Shown here one piece after another: positions 25,571 to 34,108 of a stretch of DNA of 64,000 nucleotides. Position 1 is the first letter of the stretch. Every line of letters begins with the position of its first letter. Origin of the DNA: Vibrio ezurae NBRC 102218 (lineage in GTDB: Bacteria; Pseudomonadota; Gammaproteobacteria; Enterobacterales; Vibrionaceae); the NCBI RefSeq assembly GCF_000467185.1, contig NZ_BATM01000008.1, forward strand, positions 124,001-188,000, given 5' to 3'. The notes below the pieces were generated by a model. It ran no database searches. It was not told the origin of the DNA and worked only from the letters and a program-made list of their open reading frames with translations. A program made the position numbers and the translations under genes.

Positions 25571-25685
25571 GTTCACCAACACTCCCTGATTACAAACAAA
25601 AAGCACAAATTTAAAACCTAACTCGCATAAAAAAGGGGCTCAATGCGCCCCTTTAATATTACCAACACCAAAGCGCAATGCCTTG
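25571..25685 (-). repeat. Dispersed terminator-bearing repeat, copy D
   Basis: This copy aligns over its whole 115 bases with 39471-39586 (copy C), from CCAACACT at one end to AGCGCAATGCCTTG at the other, with the hairpin in the same place. It lies just past the NRAMP-like gene and runs in the same direction. Confidence 0.65.
25629..25654 (-). terminator. Terminator of the NRAMP-like gene
   Basis: An 8-bp stem (AAAGGGGC with GCCCCTTT, 7-base loop) followed on the minus strand by TTTTTT. It lies within repeat copy D. Confidence 0.85.
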
Positions 25686-25722
25686 ATTGCGATGATTCCA
25701 TTTTTGCTATCAGCAGAATGGT

Positions 25723-26991
25723 TTACATAAACCACTTCCACCATACAAATAGAGCCAAGAAACCAAACAAATAGATAAGTCCAACAATGGACAGTGCTTT
25801 CAGTTTTGGTCCTACCGCAAGCTCAGCAGGTAGGGGAGTGCGTGTAACCAAAATAAAGTTCAGCAGGGCAAAAAATGGCGTTGTAATAAAGGCCAGTACC
25901 ATTGCAAAGTTCAGCATTGGTAGCAGTGCTTTGGCCAAAAAGACCACGATAAACAGAGCCAATAGTGACACGACAAACATCCAAACTTGATTGGTCATTG
26001 GGTGAATGGTTTGGTTTTTACGTAGCAATCGTTGAGATTCAGTAATAACGCGTGAATAGCCGTCAATCACTGTGATGGTACTGCCAAAGATACAGAAGAA
26101 GGCTATCACTGCCACCAAGTAGCGCGACCATTCGCCAATGGTAGAAGCGTACAGGCCAATTAGCTGATGAGAAAAACCAACTCCAGAAGCTTGCAGTTCA
26201 ACACCTGAGCCATGTAGCAATAGCGCGCCTAAAGAGACAAACACTAAGGCTAAGATTGCTGTTCCAATATAACCCACATTAAAGTCAAATAGCGCCGATT
26301 TTGGCGTCACCTCTTGATCTCTGCACTGACTTTTTAGCCACATTGACGTTAGGCTCGATATTTCGATAGGGGCGGGCATCCAACCCATAGTCACGACAAT
26401 AAAACCAATTGCGGCAAGCGTCCAAGGCGAGGGTGATACAAAGTCTGGTTCTGGCGTTACAGGATTACCAAACGCTATCGCCACTGCAATTAAGGTGGTG
26501 ATAGTTAATACCACCATGATGATTTTTGATAAGGCGTCTAATGCTTTGTAGTGCCCGACAAATAAAATGCTTAAACAAGTGACTAACACTATGATCGACA
26601 ATGTGGTCATCGACAGGTCAAATGGAATGAAATAGGCCAATAAACTGGCGCTAAACATTAGCAGAGCGGCGGTGTTGACCACAGAAGAGATCACACTCAA
26701 TAGGGCAAATAAAATAAGGTAAGGTTTGCCCAAATTAAAATAGCCTTCAACTAAGCTAGTCTTTGTGCCAACGGTATATTGAACGCCTGCTTTAAAAAAT
26801 GGGTATTTTAAAAGGTTAACAAGCAAGATCAAAATAGCCAGTTGCCAGCCGTAAATCGCACCGGCTTTGGTGGATGCAACTAAGTGAGAACCGCCGACAG
26901 CAGCGGCGGCGGCCATGATACCGGGACCCAACGAGCGGGCTAGCGTTCCTAATCGAGAAGGAGAACTAGACGGAAGAGTAGTGTTTTCCAT
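25723..26991 (-). CDS. NRAMP-superfamily transporter with atypical metal site
   Basis: A 422-residue inner-membrane protein with about eleven hydrophobic helices and NRAMP-like overall sequence (RSLGPGIMAAAAAVGGSHLV at the N-terminus). Classical MntH proteins have DPGN in helix 1 and MPH in helix 6. Here helix 1 reads AVGGSHLVASTKAGA and helix 6 has MGWMPAPIEISS, so the metal-binding Asp, Asn and Met residues are not all present. It may carry another ion such as Mg2+, or another substrate (inference). It is a single gene ending in a terminator. PGAP-style naming would be NRAMP family divalent metal transporter. Confidence 0.82.
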   Translation of the reverse strand: MENTTLPSSSPSRLGTLARSLGPGIMAAAAAVGGSHLVASTKAGAIYGWQLAILILLVNLLKYPFFKAGVQYTVGTKTSLVEGYFNLGKPYLILFALLSVISSVVNTAALLMFSASLLAYFIPFDLSMTTLSIIVLVTCLSILFVGHYKALDALSKIIMVVLTITTLIAVAIAFGNPVTPEPDFVSPSPWTLAAIGFIVVTMGWMPAPIEISSLTSMWLKSQCRDQEVTPKSALFDFNVGYIGTAILALVFVSLGALLLHGSGVELQASGVGFSHQLIGLYASTIGEWSRYLVAVIAFFCIFGSTITVIDGYSRVITESQRLLRKNQTIHPMTNQVWMFVVSLLALFIVVFLAKALLPMLNFAMVLAFITTPFFALLNFILVTRTPLPAELAVGPKLKALSIVGLIYLFGFLALFVWWKWFM

Positions 26992-27155
26992 TTGCTTATT
27001 TACCTAGTGAATATTTTTAAATATCACTTATAAATATCACACATTAAACAAGTGTCAATAAATACATACACTCCGTTTAGAAAATTATACATCACAACTC
27101 AAATAGAATGTTTTATAAGCTGTTTTATAGGTTTATCAGTTACCTCATTGCATCC

Positions 27156-28022
27156 TTAACTGCTGGCGTTATTTGTCTTTGCGGATTTTTTATATAAAGT
27201 CAGTGCGATTCCGCCAAGGATCAGCATCATACTCATCAGTCCGCTCAATGTGAGTGTTTCGTTAAGAAAAACTACGCCCATTAGCAAAGCAATTGCCGGT
27301 ACCGTTAATTGAGATAACGAGGCATTCAGTAAGCTCATTTTCGGCACTACGGCGTACCAGAGTACATAGCCGACGCCAGAGGTGAGTGCACCAGATATCA
27401 CACCATACAGTAGACCTTGGGGGATTAGATTATCGGGTGAAAGTAGCCAAGGAATCAGGCTCAGAGAGATGATCGATGCAATGATAAACCCTTTGGTAGT
27501 CGCAGGAAGCGCAGCATTGGCACGTTGACCTAATAAGGTGAATCCAGCCCAACTTATCCCTGACAACAACATGCTTAATACCGGCCAAAAACTAAAGCCT
27601 ACCGCAGAAGGGTTGACTAACCACACGAACCCAGAAAAAGAGAGCAAAATTCCAAGCCATTCTATTGAGCTAAAACGATGTCCGCGAAATAAATGTGCGC
27701 CTAATAACGAAAACTGCACCGCGCCAAATAAAATTAAAGCTCCGGTACCTGTAGTGAGAGAGGTATACGCTACGGAAAACAGCAAAGCGTAAAGAAATAA
27801 GCACACTCCAGACCATATTCCCAAGGACCACTGTTGATAAAATCCTTTAACGCCTTGAGTGCAGAGTAATATTACACTCAAGGTCACAGCGCCAGACATG
27901 ATGCGAACTAAGGTAAAGACTTGCGCTGACGCTGCGCCGTCAATAAGAGCCAGTCGAGACAGCAAAGAGTTGGCGGCAAAGGCAATCATCGCAAGGCCTG
28001 TTAACAATAAAATGCGCATCAA
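27156..28022 (-). CDS. EamA/DMT-family transporter
   Basis: A 288-residue inner-membrane protein with ten hydrophobic helices in two EamA repeats: N-terminal around LLTGLAMIAFAANSLLSRLA, C-terminal around YGVISGALTSGVGYVLWYAV. The last helix is followed by a basic tail (LYKKSAKTNN). Family members export metabolites or amino acids; the substrate cannot be told. The gene is alone, 134 bases upstream of the NRAMP-like gene's start region and with its own promoter space. Start ATG at 28022 (a second Met follows directly). Confidence 0.88.
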   Translation of the reverse strand: MMRILLLTGLAMIAFAANSLLSRLALIDGAASAQVFTLVRIMSGAVTLSVILLCTQGVKGFYQQWSLGIWSGVCLFLYALLFSVAYTSLTTGTGALILFGAVQFSLLGAHLFRGHRFSSIEWLGILLSFSGFVWLVNPSAVGFSFWPVLSMLLSGISWAGFTLLGQRANAALPATTKGFIIASIISLSLIPWLLSPDNLIPQGLLYGVISGALTSGVGYVLWYAVVPKMSLLNASLSQLTVPAIALLMGVVFLNETLTLSGLMSMMLILGGIALTLYKKSAKTNNASS

Positions 28023-28370
28023 TAAGCACCAACGTAATCAAGTGAAAATGCACCAAATGAGAAAGTGGTAATCAATTTGTTGATAACGTTTTTTGCGTTG
28101 TGAGTGTCTTTTGAAGTGCTAATCATTATTTCCTTATACCGAAAGTAACCGCTGCTTTAGCTTAAGAGTGATCAAGGTAACATAGGGCTGATGAGGCATA
28201 AAATACAATTCATTATCAGTCCTAACTTGTGGTTATAAATAAAAGTTCATATTAAAAGTGACACATCTTCGTCATATGCCAGTCACGCAGTGTTCCTAAG
28301 ATATCCATAACTTGCGCTAGGGCATTTAGCTTTATGCGTATTTTCAATGATCAATTGTTATGGATAGAAA
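28023..28370. other. 348-base divergent intergenic region
   Basis: Lies between the EamA gene and the exported ParB/Srx-like gene and must carry both promoters. No open frame, strong hairpin or recognised operator was seen. Confidence 0.4.
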
Positions 28371-29291
28371 ATGAATTGTTTGAATAAGTCTTTAATCGCT
28401 TTGACCGCACTTGTCAGCATGCACCCGGTATTTGCACAGGATATTTCACAAGTAAAGCAGGGTGATGTGTATCAAGCTGTACTTTCCGAGTTAAAGCCAA
28501 CTCAGCCATCAATTGGTTATGATCAGGTGTATTACAAGCTTGGGCGTTACCAACACGACGTTAAAAAGCAGTTCGATGAAATCTGTGAGGCAAATGGTCA
28601 AAAAGGACTGGTTTCTTTTGATACTAATTCTAAGCCTTCAGACCCAAGCACATTTGAATGTGAAAAGAACGTTGGTGATGTGCGTAAAGACATGAAAACC
28701 ATCGTAGTTGCGCCAAACAACGCTATCTACCTAACGGATGGACATCATACTTTCAATACCTTCACTCATATGTCTGGCGGCGGTAGTGACTTTAAAGTGC
28801 ACGTTATCGTAGAAAAAGATTATCGCCACCTAAAATCTATGGATGAGTTTTGGGCAGAGCTAGAAAACGACAAAAACGCATGGCTGTTTGATCTTAACAA
28901 CAAGCCAGTTGCACACACAGATTTGCCACAGCAACTCGGCATGAGCAACTTTGCTAACGACCCATACCGCGCTCTAATGTACTACTCACGTGACGTGAGC
29001 TGGAACAAGCCTAAGCAACCGGTTCCTTTCCTAGAGTTCTACTGGGCAAAAGAGCTAAAGCCAGTATTTGACATCAACCGCTTTGATCTCACTACTGAAA
29101 CAGGCTACATGGAAGCTGTAAAACAAGCCGCTGACGTGATTCTAGCGCTAGATACCACCAACCTAGGTGGCTCAGGTCTAAGTGCTAAAGAAATGGGACA
29201 ATTTGATAGCTTTGATAATAAAGAATTCAAAAAAATGACCCGCAAGACTAGCAAGCTGAACTACATGTTAGGTTATAAAGCGTCGTTGTAA
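28371..29291 (+). CDS. Exported ParB/Srx-fold protein
   Basis: A 306-residue protein with a Sec signal peptide (cleavage likely after VFA, residue 22). The mature part fits the ParB-like nuclease / sulfiredoxin-fold family of exported proteins: VKQGDVYQAVLSELKPTQPS, then YDQVYYKLGRYQ, IYLTDGHHTFNTF (the conserved DGHH core) and VHVIVEKDYR. Members are often annotated as putative ParB-like nuclease; no activity is established. It probably acts in the periplasm or outside. The DGHHT motif suggests metal or nucleotide binding. It is a single gene ending at a clear terminator, with high expression-style codon use. Confidence 0.82.
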   Translation: MNCLNKSLIALTALVSMHPVFAQDISQVKQGDVYQAVLSELKPTQPSIGYDQVYYKLGRYQHDVKKQFDEICEANGQKGLVSFDTNSKPSDPSTFECEKNVGDVRKDMKTIVVAPNNAIYLTDGHHTFNTFTHMSGGGSDFKVHVIVEKDYRHLKSMDEFWAELENDKNAWLFDLNNKPVAHTDLPQQLGMSNFANDPYRALMYYSRDVSWNKPKQPVPFLEFYWAKELKPVFDINRFDLTTETGYMEAVKQAADVILALDTTNLGGSGLSAKEMGQFDSFDNKEFKKMTRKTSKLNYMLGYKASL

Positions 29292-29326
29292 TGTGATTGC
29301 TTGGCTACTTGTGGCAATAGCTCAGT

Positions 29327-29355
29327 AAAGGCTCCTTAGTTGGAGCCTTTATTTT
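29327..29355 (+). terminator. Terminator after the ParB/Srx-like gene
   Basis: A 9-bp perfect stem (AAAGGCTCC with GGAGCCTTT) and a 6-base loop, followed by ATTTTAT. It lies between converging genes. Confidence 0.85.
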
Positions 29356-29384
29356 ATCTAGGGAAGAGTCATTAAGGTTGCTTG

Positions 29385-29840
29385 TTAATACTGAGCGTAA
29401 ACGCGAGTACTGCCATCCTCTAAAAAGGCAATCACCTGAAAATCTTTATAGGCTTCACCTTCTTTTGCCATACCCGGTGAATGCATTGGCATCCCCGGAG
29501 CGCTTAAACCTTTCACGTCAGCTGGGCGCTCTTTGAGCAGTTTGGCTATCTCTTTTTCTGGCACATGACCTTCAATTAAGTAGCCGTCGATAATAGCGCT
29601 ATGACAAGATTGCAACTTGCTTGGTAGCGAATGCTGTTGCTTGATTTCATGCCATTGATTTTGTTCATGAACTTCTACCTGATAGCCTTTGCTTTGCATG
29701 ATTTCAGCCCACTCGGTACAACATCCGCAGTTCGGTGATTTATACATTTGGAACTGAGTGTTGGCGTAGCTTAGGCCTGTGAATAATAGTGAGGCAGAAA
29801 GCACGGAAGTGGTGCGCATTGTTTTTAAAAAGGTATTCAT
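29385..29840 (-). CDS. DUF411 metal-binding protein, copper island
   Basis: About 151 residues after choosing the ATG at 29840 (TGGAG lies 7 bases before it). A signal peptide of about 26 residues ends LSYA. The mature protein starts QFQMYKSPNCGCCTEW, the DUF411 hallmark Cys motif, and continues with Met-rich GMPMHSPGM, a likely Cu(I) site. Members are found with copper export genes and are thought to bind copper in the periplasm. It belongs with the copA region 700 bases away and is transcribed in the opposite direction. Confidence 0.9.
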   Translation of the reverse strand: MNTFLKTMRTTSVLSASLLFTGLSYANTQFQMYKSPNCGCCTEWAEIMQSKGYQVEVHEQNQWHEIKQQHSLPSKLQSCHSAIIDGYLIEGHVPEKEIAKLLKERPADVKGLSAPGMPMHSPGMAKEGEAYKDFQVIAFLEDGSTRVYAQY

Positions 29841-29954
29841 TGTGTACTCCAGTGGTATTACTCGCAAGATAGGCGGGTGATACGTTTTGTTTAAGATGTG
29901 CTGTGTTTAAGAACAGCTTTTTAAGCATTATTTGGTTGGTGTTGATTGATAACG

Positions 29955-30341
29955 CTAAACAATAGGAGGACGAATAGGTTGTTGCAGGTGCGGGCTTAGT
30001 AGTTGCCATTTATTACGCATCAAGGGGTCGGTACTTGTAATAGAAGTTAAAGCTAATCGAGGGGATGCGCTCAAATCGACCACAGTGCCACAGCTTTGTC
30101 CTGAACAAAGGTGCTCAACACAGTCATGCCCCATCTTCACATTGGTATGGTTGGCGCAGTGCACTTGTGCTGAATGCGCGGCATGACTCGATTGTACGCT
30201 TTCAACATTCGCTTGCGTTATTGCATTTGCCGGCATTGCGTGCTGAGAAAGGGAATTAAACGACGGCGTCACGCTGGCTACTAGCAGAGCTAGCATCCCC
30301 AAAATGGCGTAAAAATTGATGTGATAATGTCGTTTAATCAT
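29955..30341 (-). CDS. Exported His/Cys-containing protein of the copper island
   Basis: A 128-residue protein of unknown family. A hydrophobic segment at residues 10-25 is a signal peptide or anchor. The middle is rich in His and Cys: QHAM, SSHAAHSAQVHCANHTN, KMGHDCVEHLCSGQSCG. This spacing could bind copper. The C-terminus is Pro/Arg-rich. It lies upstream of the DUF411 gene (114-base gap, same strand) and diverges from the MerR-type promoters. DUF2946-like small metal proteins are a possible match. Function inferred from content and context. Confidence 0.7.
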   Translation of the reverse strand: MIKRHYHINFYAILGMLALLVASVTPSFNSLSQHAMPANAITQANVESVQSSHAAHSAQVHCANHTNVKMGHDCVEHLCSGQSCGTVVDLSASPRLALTSITSTDPLMRNKWQLLSPHLQQPIRPPIV

Positions 30342-30456
30342 TGTACTACTCTAAACCTTGTCCTTTGGTTATAGCTTAGACGGTCTTTTTTGGTCAAGGT
30401 TAATATCATTTGTCGTGATGTAAATTAAATAACAGCAAATCAGCGAGTTAAACTGT

Positions 30457-30488
30457 TTGACCTATGCCTAGCACACAGGTTTTAGACT
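30457..30488 (+). promoter_or_regulatory. MerR-type promoter of the MGCC micropeptide
   Basis: A -35 TTGACC (30457-30462) and -10 TAGACT (30483-30488) are separated by 20 bp. The dyad ACCT-N13-AGGT lies at 30460-30480. The long spacer with a central dyad is the mark of MerR/CueR-controlled promoters. Confidence 0.7.
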
Positions 30489-30521
30489 GTTACGGGAAAT
30501 CATAAACAAAGGAAACAGATT

Positions 30522-30635
30522 ATGGGTTGTTGTAATAAAGCGCCATCGGGCGGTACTCGTTCATTGTCACTATTTTTGAAGTTGGTAGCCGCAATATTTG
30601 TGATTATTTTCGTGATCGCACTCGTAACAAAATAA
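30522..30635 (+). CDS. 37-residue MGCC membrane micropeptide
   Basis: A short frame starting MGCCNKAPSGGTRS, followed by one hydrophobic helix of about 20 residues (SLFLKLVAAIFVIIFVIALV) and ending TK. AAAGGA lies 9 bases before the ATG. It has its own MerR-type promoter, which supports a real gene. The vicinal Cys pair at the N-terminus could bind Cu(I) on the cytoplasmic face. It is followed directly by the regulator's own promoter. The family is not known to me; a role in copper handling is inference. Confidence 0.65.
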   Translation: MGCCNKAPSGGTRSLSLFLKLVAAIFVIIFVIALVTK

Positions 30636-30639
30636 TCGC

Positions 30640-30671
30640 TTGACCTATGTGTTGCTCCTAGGTTTTACACT
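30640..30671 (+). promoter_or_regulatory. MerR-type promoter of the merR-copA operon
   Basis: A -35 TTGACC (30640-30645) and -10 TACACT (30666-30671) with a 20-bp spacer. The dyad ACCTA-N11-TAGGT lies at 30643-30663. Same layout as the promoter 183 bases upstream, so one regulator probably controls both. Confidence 0.75.
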
Positions 30672-30700
30672 AAGCTTAAAGTAACAATGAGAGATGAAAA

Positions 30701-31117
30701 ATGATTACTTCAAAACTTGCCAAATTAGCCAATGTGTCACCGGATACGGTGCGTTACTACACCAAACGAGGTTTGATTGTGGCGACGCGAAACCCTGACA
30801 ATGGTTATAAAGAATATGACCGCGCTGCTTTGCAACGTTTAAAGTTTATTCATCAAGCTCGTGAGATAGGTTTTGCGCTAAAAGAGATTGAAGCTATTTT
30901 GGCGTCAGCGGAGGAAGGAACTTCTCCTTGCCCCCAAGTAAGGCAAATGATGACCGAAAAAATCACCGAAACCGAACAGCAGATCTTAAGGCTGCAACAA
31001 CATGTCAGCATGTTGAAAACCACCTTTGCTAGTTGGGAAAGTTTAAGTGATGGCACGCCGACCGGAGAGTCAATTTGTTGCTTGATTGAGTCTTGGACTA
31101 AGGACGACAACGCATGA
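30701..31117 (+). CDS. MerR-family metal-responsive regulator
   Basis: A 138-residue regulator: winged HTH at residues 1-40 (LAKLANVSPDTVRYYTKRGL), a dimerisation helix at about 80-115, and metal-site Cys in SPCPQV and in the C-terminal ESICCLIE. These positions resemble ZntR/CueR-type sensors. Its neighbour is a Cu(I) ATPase, so it most likely senses copper and activates the two upstream promoters that carry the shared dyad, including its own. Its stop overlaps the copA start (ATGA), giving coupled translation. Zn or Cd sensing is the alternative, since the Cys spacing is not strictly CueR-like. Confidence 0.88.
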   Translation: MITSKLAKLANVSPDTVRYYTKRGLIVATRNPDNGYKEYDRAALQRLKFIHQAREIGFALKEIEAILASAEEGTSPCPQVRQMMTEKITETEQQILRLQQHVSMLKTTFASWESLSDGTPTGESICCLIESWTKDDNA

Positions 31118-33900
31118 GTCATTTTAGTCTGCGTCTTGCTGGCGTATCGTGCCAAGGGTGCATCAATAAAATAGTTAAAAAGGGACAATCACTTGATGAA
31201 ACCTTTGCCATTGCAAGCACCGTTGCCAATAAAACAGAACACAATACGGACTACATATCAGCGCGAGTGAGCACCGCTCTTTCTCTGGATGAAACGATAA
31301 ATCTGATTGAATCGGTAGGCTTTACGGCTGAGCAAGGGGCATTGCCATCTTATGTTGGCGCTGTGCAAAACGTGTCGTGTCAAAAATGTGTAGGCAAAAT
31401 TACTGGTGCGTTGCGTGAGCTCGATGAACTGGCTGAAGTCAGCATTGATTTAGACACGCAAAGCATCGAAGTGATTGGTTTGTTATCGCCTCAGCAAATT
31501 ACATCGAGCTTAACTGAGCTCGGTTACGCGCCTAACCATAATGAAGCGCAGACTTCTATTGAACAAGACAATAGCACTAATACAGCACCGCAACAGGTGA
31601 ACAGTAGCGAGCAGTTAGTGCGTTTAAACTTATTTGGCGTGACTTGCGCAAGTTGTGTCGCAAGCATCGAAAAGGCGGTGAATTCAGCTATTGCAACTGA
31701 ATCTGGGCATGAATCCATAACCATTAATTTTGCCAACCGCACCGCAAGCGTTTATTCCTCATTAACTGAGTCTCAACTTGTACAAACCATAGAAAACGCT
31801 GGCTATGGTGCATCTGTGATTGTGGATGAAACGGCCGCTGAATCTGAGCGTGAGCAAAGACAGCAACAAGAATATCAACACAAAATCAGGCACACCATAG
31901 GGGGTTTAAGTTTAGGTGTCCCTCTGATGCTGTATGGCATGTTGGGCGGTTCGATGACTGTGAATACCACGCAGCAACAACTGGCATGGGGCTTGGTAGG
32001 TTTGCTGACGTTGGCGGTACTTTGGTTTAGCGGTCGACACTATTTTATTGGCGCAAGCAAGGCATTTAAAAATCGCAACGCTAACATGGATACTTTAATT
32101 GCCTTAGGCACAGGCTCAGCGTGGCTGTATTCCATTGTGGTAGTGCTCATGCCTGCGTTATTGCCTGACAGTGCCCGTCATCTGTATTTTGAAGCCTCGG
32201 CCATGATTATAGGTTTGATTAATCTTGGGCAAGCATTGGAATTAAAGGCGCGCGGCAGAACCTCACAAGCGATTAAACGTCTGTTGGATTTACGCACCAA
32301 AACCGCGCTAGTGATAAAAAACGGTAAAGCCATTACCTTGCCCGTGGAGGAGGTGCAAATCGGCGATTTGGTATTGATTCGCGCCGGCGAAAAAATTCCA
32401 GTGGATGGTCAGGTTATTGAGGGCGAGTCTTTAATCGATGAATCCATGTTAACCGGTGAGCCGATTCCGGTGCTGAAATCCATCAAAGATACGGTATCGG
32501 CAGGCACTATTAATGGCGAGCAAAATTTGACTATTCAAGCGTCGAAAGTGGGCAGTGATACTATGCTGGCACAAATTATCGAGATGGTGTCGAATGCGCA
32601 AAACTCCAAACCTGCTATCAGTCATTTAGCGGATAAAGTATCGAGCGTGTTTGTACCGACGGTGATGATCTTATCCATCATTACTGCGCTCATGTGGTAC
32701 AACTTTGGCCCTGCGCCAACGGTGATCAACATGTTGGTCACGGCTACTTCGGTACTTATCATTGCTTGCCCGTGCGCCCTTGGCCTTGCCACGCCAATCT
32801 CAACCATGATTGGCATTGGTAAATCAGCCGAGTTTGGCGGTTTGATTCGTAATGGCGACGCTTTGCAAATGGCAAGTAACATCGATGTGGTGATTTTGGA
32901 TAAAACTGGCACCATCACCCAAGGCAAACCCAGTGTTGCCAATGTTGAGCATGTGCGTGAAAACCCGTTTACTCTGGACTATCTTACGGCGCTTGAGCAA
33001 GGCTCTACCCATCCATTAGCAAACGCTGTGGTTAGCTATTGCGCGCAACATAAATCGTCAATTGCGCCTTTAGCCGTGGCTGATTTTATTAATCTAACGG
33101 GTCGAGGTGTCACCGCTAATATCGATGGTCACAGTTTGTTATTGGGCAATCAAAGACTGATGCGTGAGCAGGGCGTCGATATTTCCGATGTTGCAGCACA
33201 AGCCGAGCAGTGGGAAGCGATGGCACATACTGTGATTTATTTTGCTATGGACAAGCAGTTACACACTTTACTCTCTATTAGCGATCCTATTAAAACTGAA
33301 TCTGCTTCGGCGATTGCCGCATTAACTCAGCTTGGCATTAAAGTGATGATGTTAACCGGTGATAACGAGCACACCGCCAAAGCCGTAGCGCAGCAAACAG
33401 GCGTAGATGAATTTCATGGCGAACTGCTACCGCAAGATAAACTGCAATGGGTTGAAACCCTGCAACAGCAAGGTTTAGTGGTGGCTATGGTGGGGGATGG
33501 CATTAATGACGCGCCAGCACTGGCTAAGGCCAATGTTGGATTTGCAATAGGGCAAGGCACTGATGTGGCTATTGAAAGTGCTGATATCACCTTAATACGT
33601 GGTTCGCTGTTTGGCGTCTCTCAGGTTATTGAAGTGAGTAAAGCCACTATGCGTAATATCAAACAAAACCTATGGGGCGCATTTATCTACAATTCGGTGG
33701 GCATTCCTATTGCCGCGGGCGTGTTGTATCCGCTGTTTGGCGTGTTATTAAGCCCAATAGTGGCAGGGGTCGCGATGTCGCTATCGTCAATTACGGTAGT
33801 GAGCAATGCCAATCGATTGAGGTTGTTTACACCGAAAACACAGGAACCTTCACAAGGGTTAGCACAAGCAATAACACAAGGAGATCAGGCTAATGGTTAA
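31114..33900 (+). CDS. copA: Copper-exporting P-type ATPase CopA with three N-terminal metal domains
   Basis: A 928-residue P1B ATPase that pumps Cu(I) out of the cytoplasm. Three N-terminal metal-binding repeats carry GVSCQGC (residues 10-16), NVSCQKC (near 90) and GVTCASC (near 177). The first two depart from the common MxCxxC form. Then come the transport CPCALG helix, the phosphorylation site DKTGTIT, the ATP-binding STHPLA, and GDGINDAPAL. The late helices have YNSVGIP and MSLSSITV, the Cu(I) signature. Inner membrane. Co-transcribed with the MerR regulator upstream and a 20-residue frame downstream. Confidence 0.95.
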   Translation: MSHFSLRLAGVSCQGCINKIVKKGQSLDETFAIASTVANKTEHNTDYISARVSTALSLDETINLIESVGFTAEQGALPSYVGAVQNVSCQKCVGKITGALRELDELAEVSIDLDTQSIEVIGLLSPQQITSSLTELGYAPNHNEAQTSIEQDNSTNTAPQQVNSSEQLVRLNLFGVTCASCVASIEKAVNSAIATESGHESITINFANRTASVYSSLTESQLVQTIENAGYGASVIVDETAAESEREQRQQQEYQHKIRHTIGGLSLGVPLMLYGMLGGSMTVNTTQQQLAWGLVGLLTLAVLWFSGRHYFIGASKAFKNRNANMDTLIALGTGSAWLYSIVVVLMPALLPDSARHLYFEASAMIIGLINLGQALELKARGRTSQAIKRLLDLRTKTALVIKNGKAITLPVEEVQIGDLVLIRAGEKIPVDGQVIEGESLIDESMLTGEPIPVLKSIKDTVSAGTINGEQNLTIQASKVGSDTMLAQIIEMVSNAQNSKPAISHLADKVSSVFVPTVMILSIITALMWYNFGPAPTVINMLVTATSVLIIACPCALGLATPISTMIGIGKSAEFGGLIRNGDALQMASNIDVVILDKTGTITQGKPSVANVEHVRENPFTLDYLTALEQGSTHPLANAVVSYCAQHKSSIAPLAVADFINLTGRGVTANIDGHSLLLGNQRLMREQGVDISDVAAQAEQWEAMAHTVIYFAMDKQLHTLLSISDPIKTESASAIAALTQLGIKVMMLTGDNEHTAKAVAQQTGVDEFHGELLPQDKLQWVETLQQQGLVVAMVGDGINDAPALAKANVGFAIGQGTDVAIESADITLIRGSLFGVSQVIEVSKATMRNIKQNLWGAFIYNSVGIPIAAGVLYPLFGVLLSPIVAGVAMSLSSITVVSNANRLRLFTPKTQEPSQGLAQAITQGDQANG

Positions 33901-33955
33901 TCTAATAGGCATAGCACTGATTGGGTTTATCGTGTGGTGGTTTTGGCTGAAGTAA
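33893..33955 (+). CDS. 20-residue hydrophobic peptide after copA
   Basis: A frame starting MVNLIGIALIGFIVWWFWLK and then stopping, with GGAGATCAGG before the ATG and overlapping the copA stop. The sequence resembles the N-terminal membrane anchor of cupredoxin-like proteins that follow copA in related bacteria. It may be a real micropeptide or the remnant of such a protein cut short by a stop codon. Confidence 0.45.
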   Translation: MVNLIGIALIGFIVWWFWLK

Positions 33956-34108
33956 CGGCGTACTTGTAAACACCTGTTAATATCAGTTTCGTTTTTATTA
34001 GGTAATTCAAATATCTATATACCGCAAATTGACTTACGCTATATAATTAGAAGGGTGTTACTATAACCCTGTAACGTCTTGTGAGTGGTATTAAGGATGG
34101 CTGAGTAA

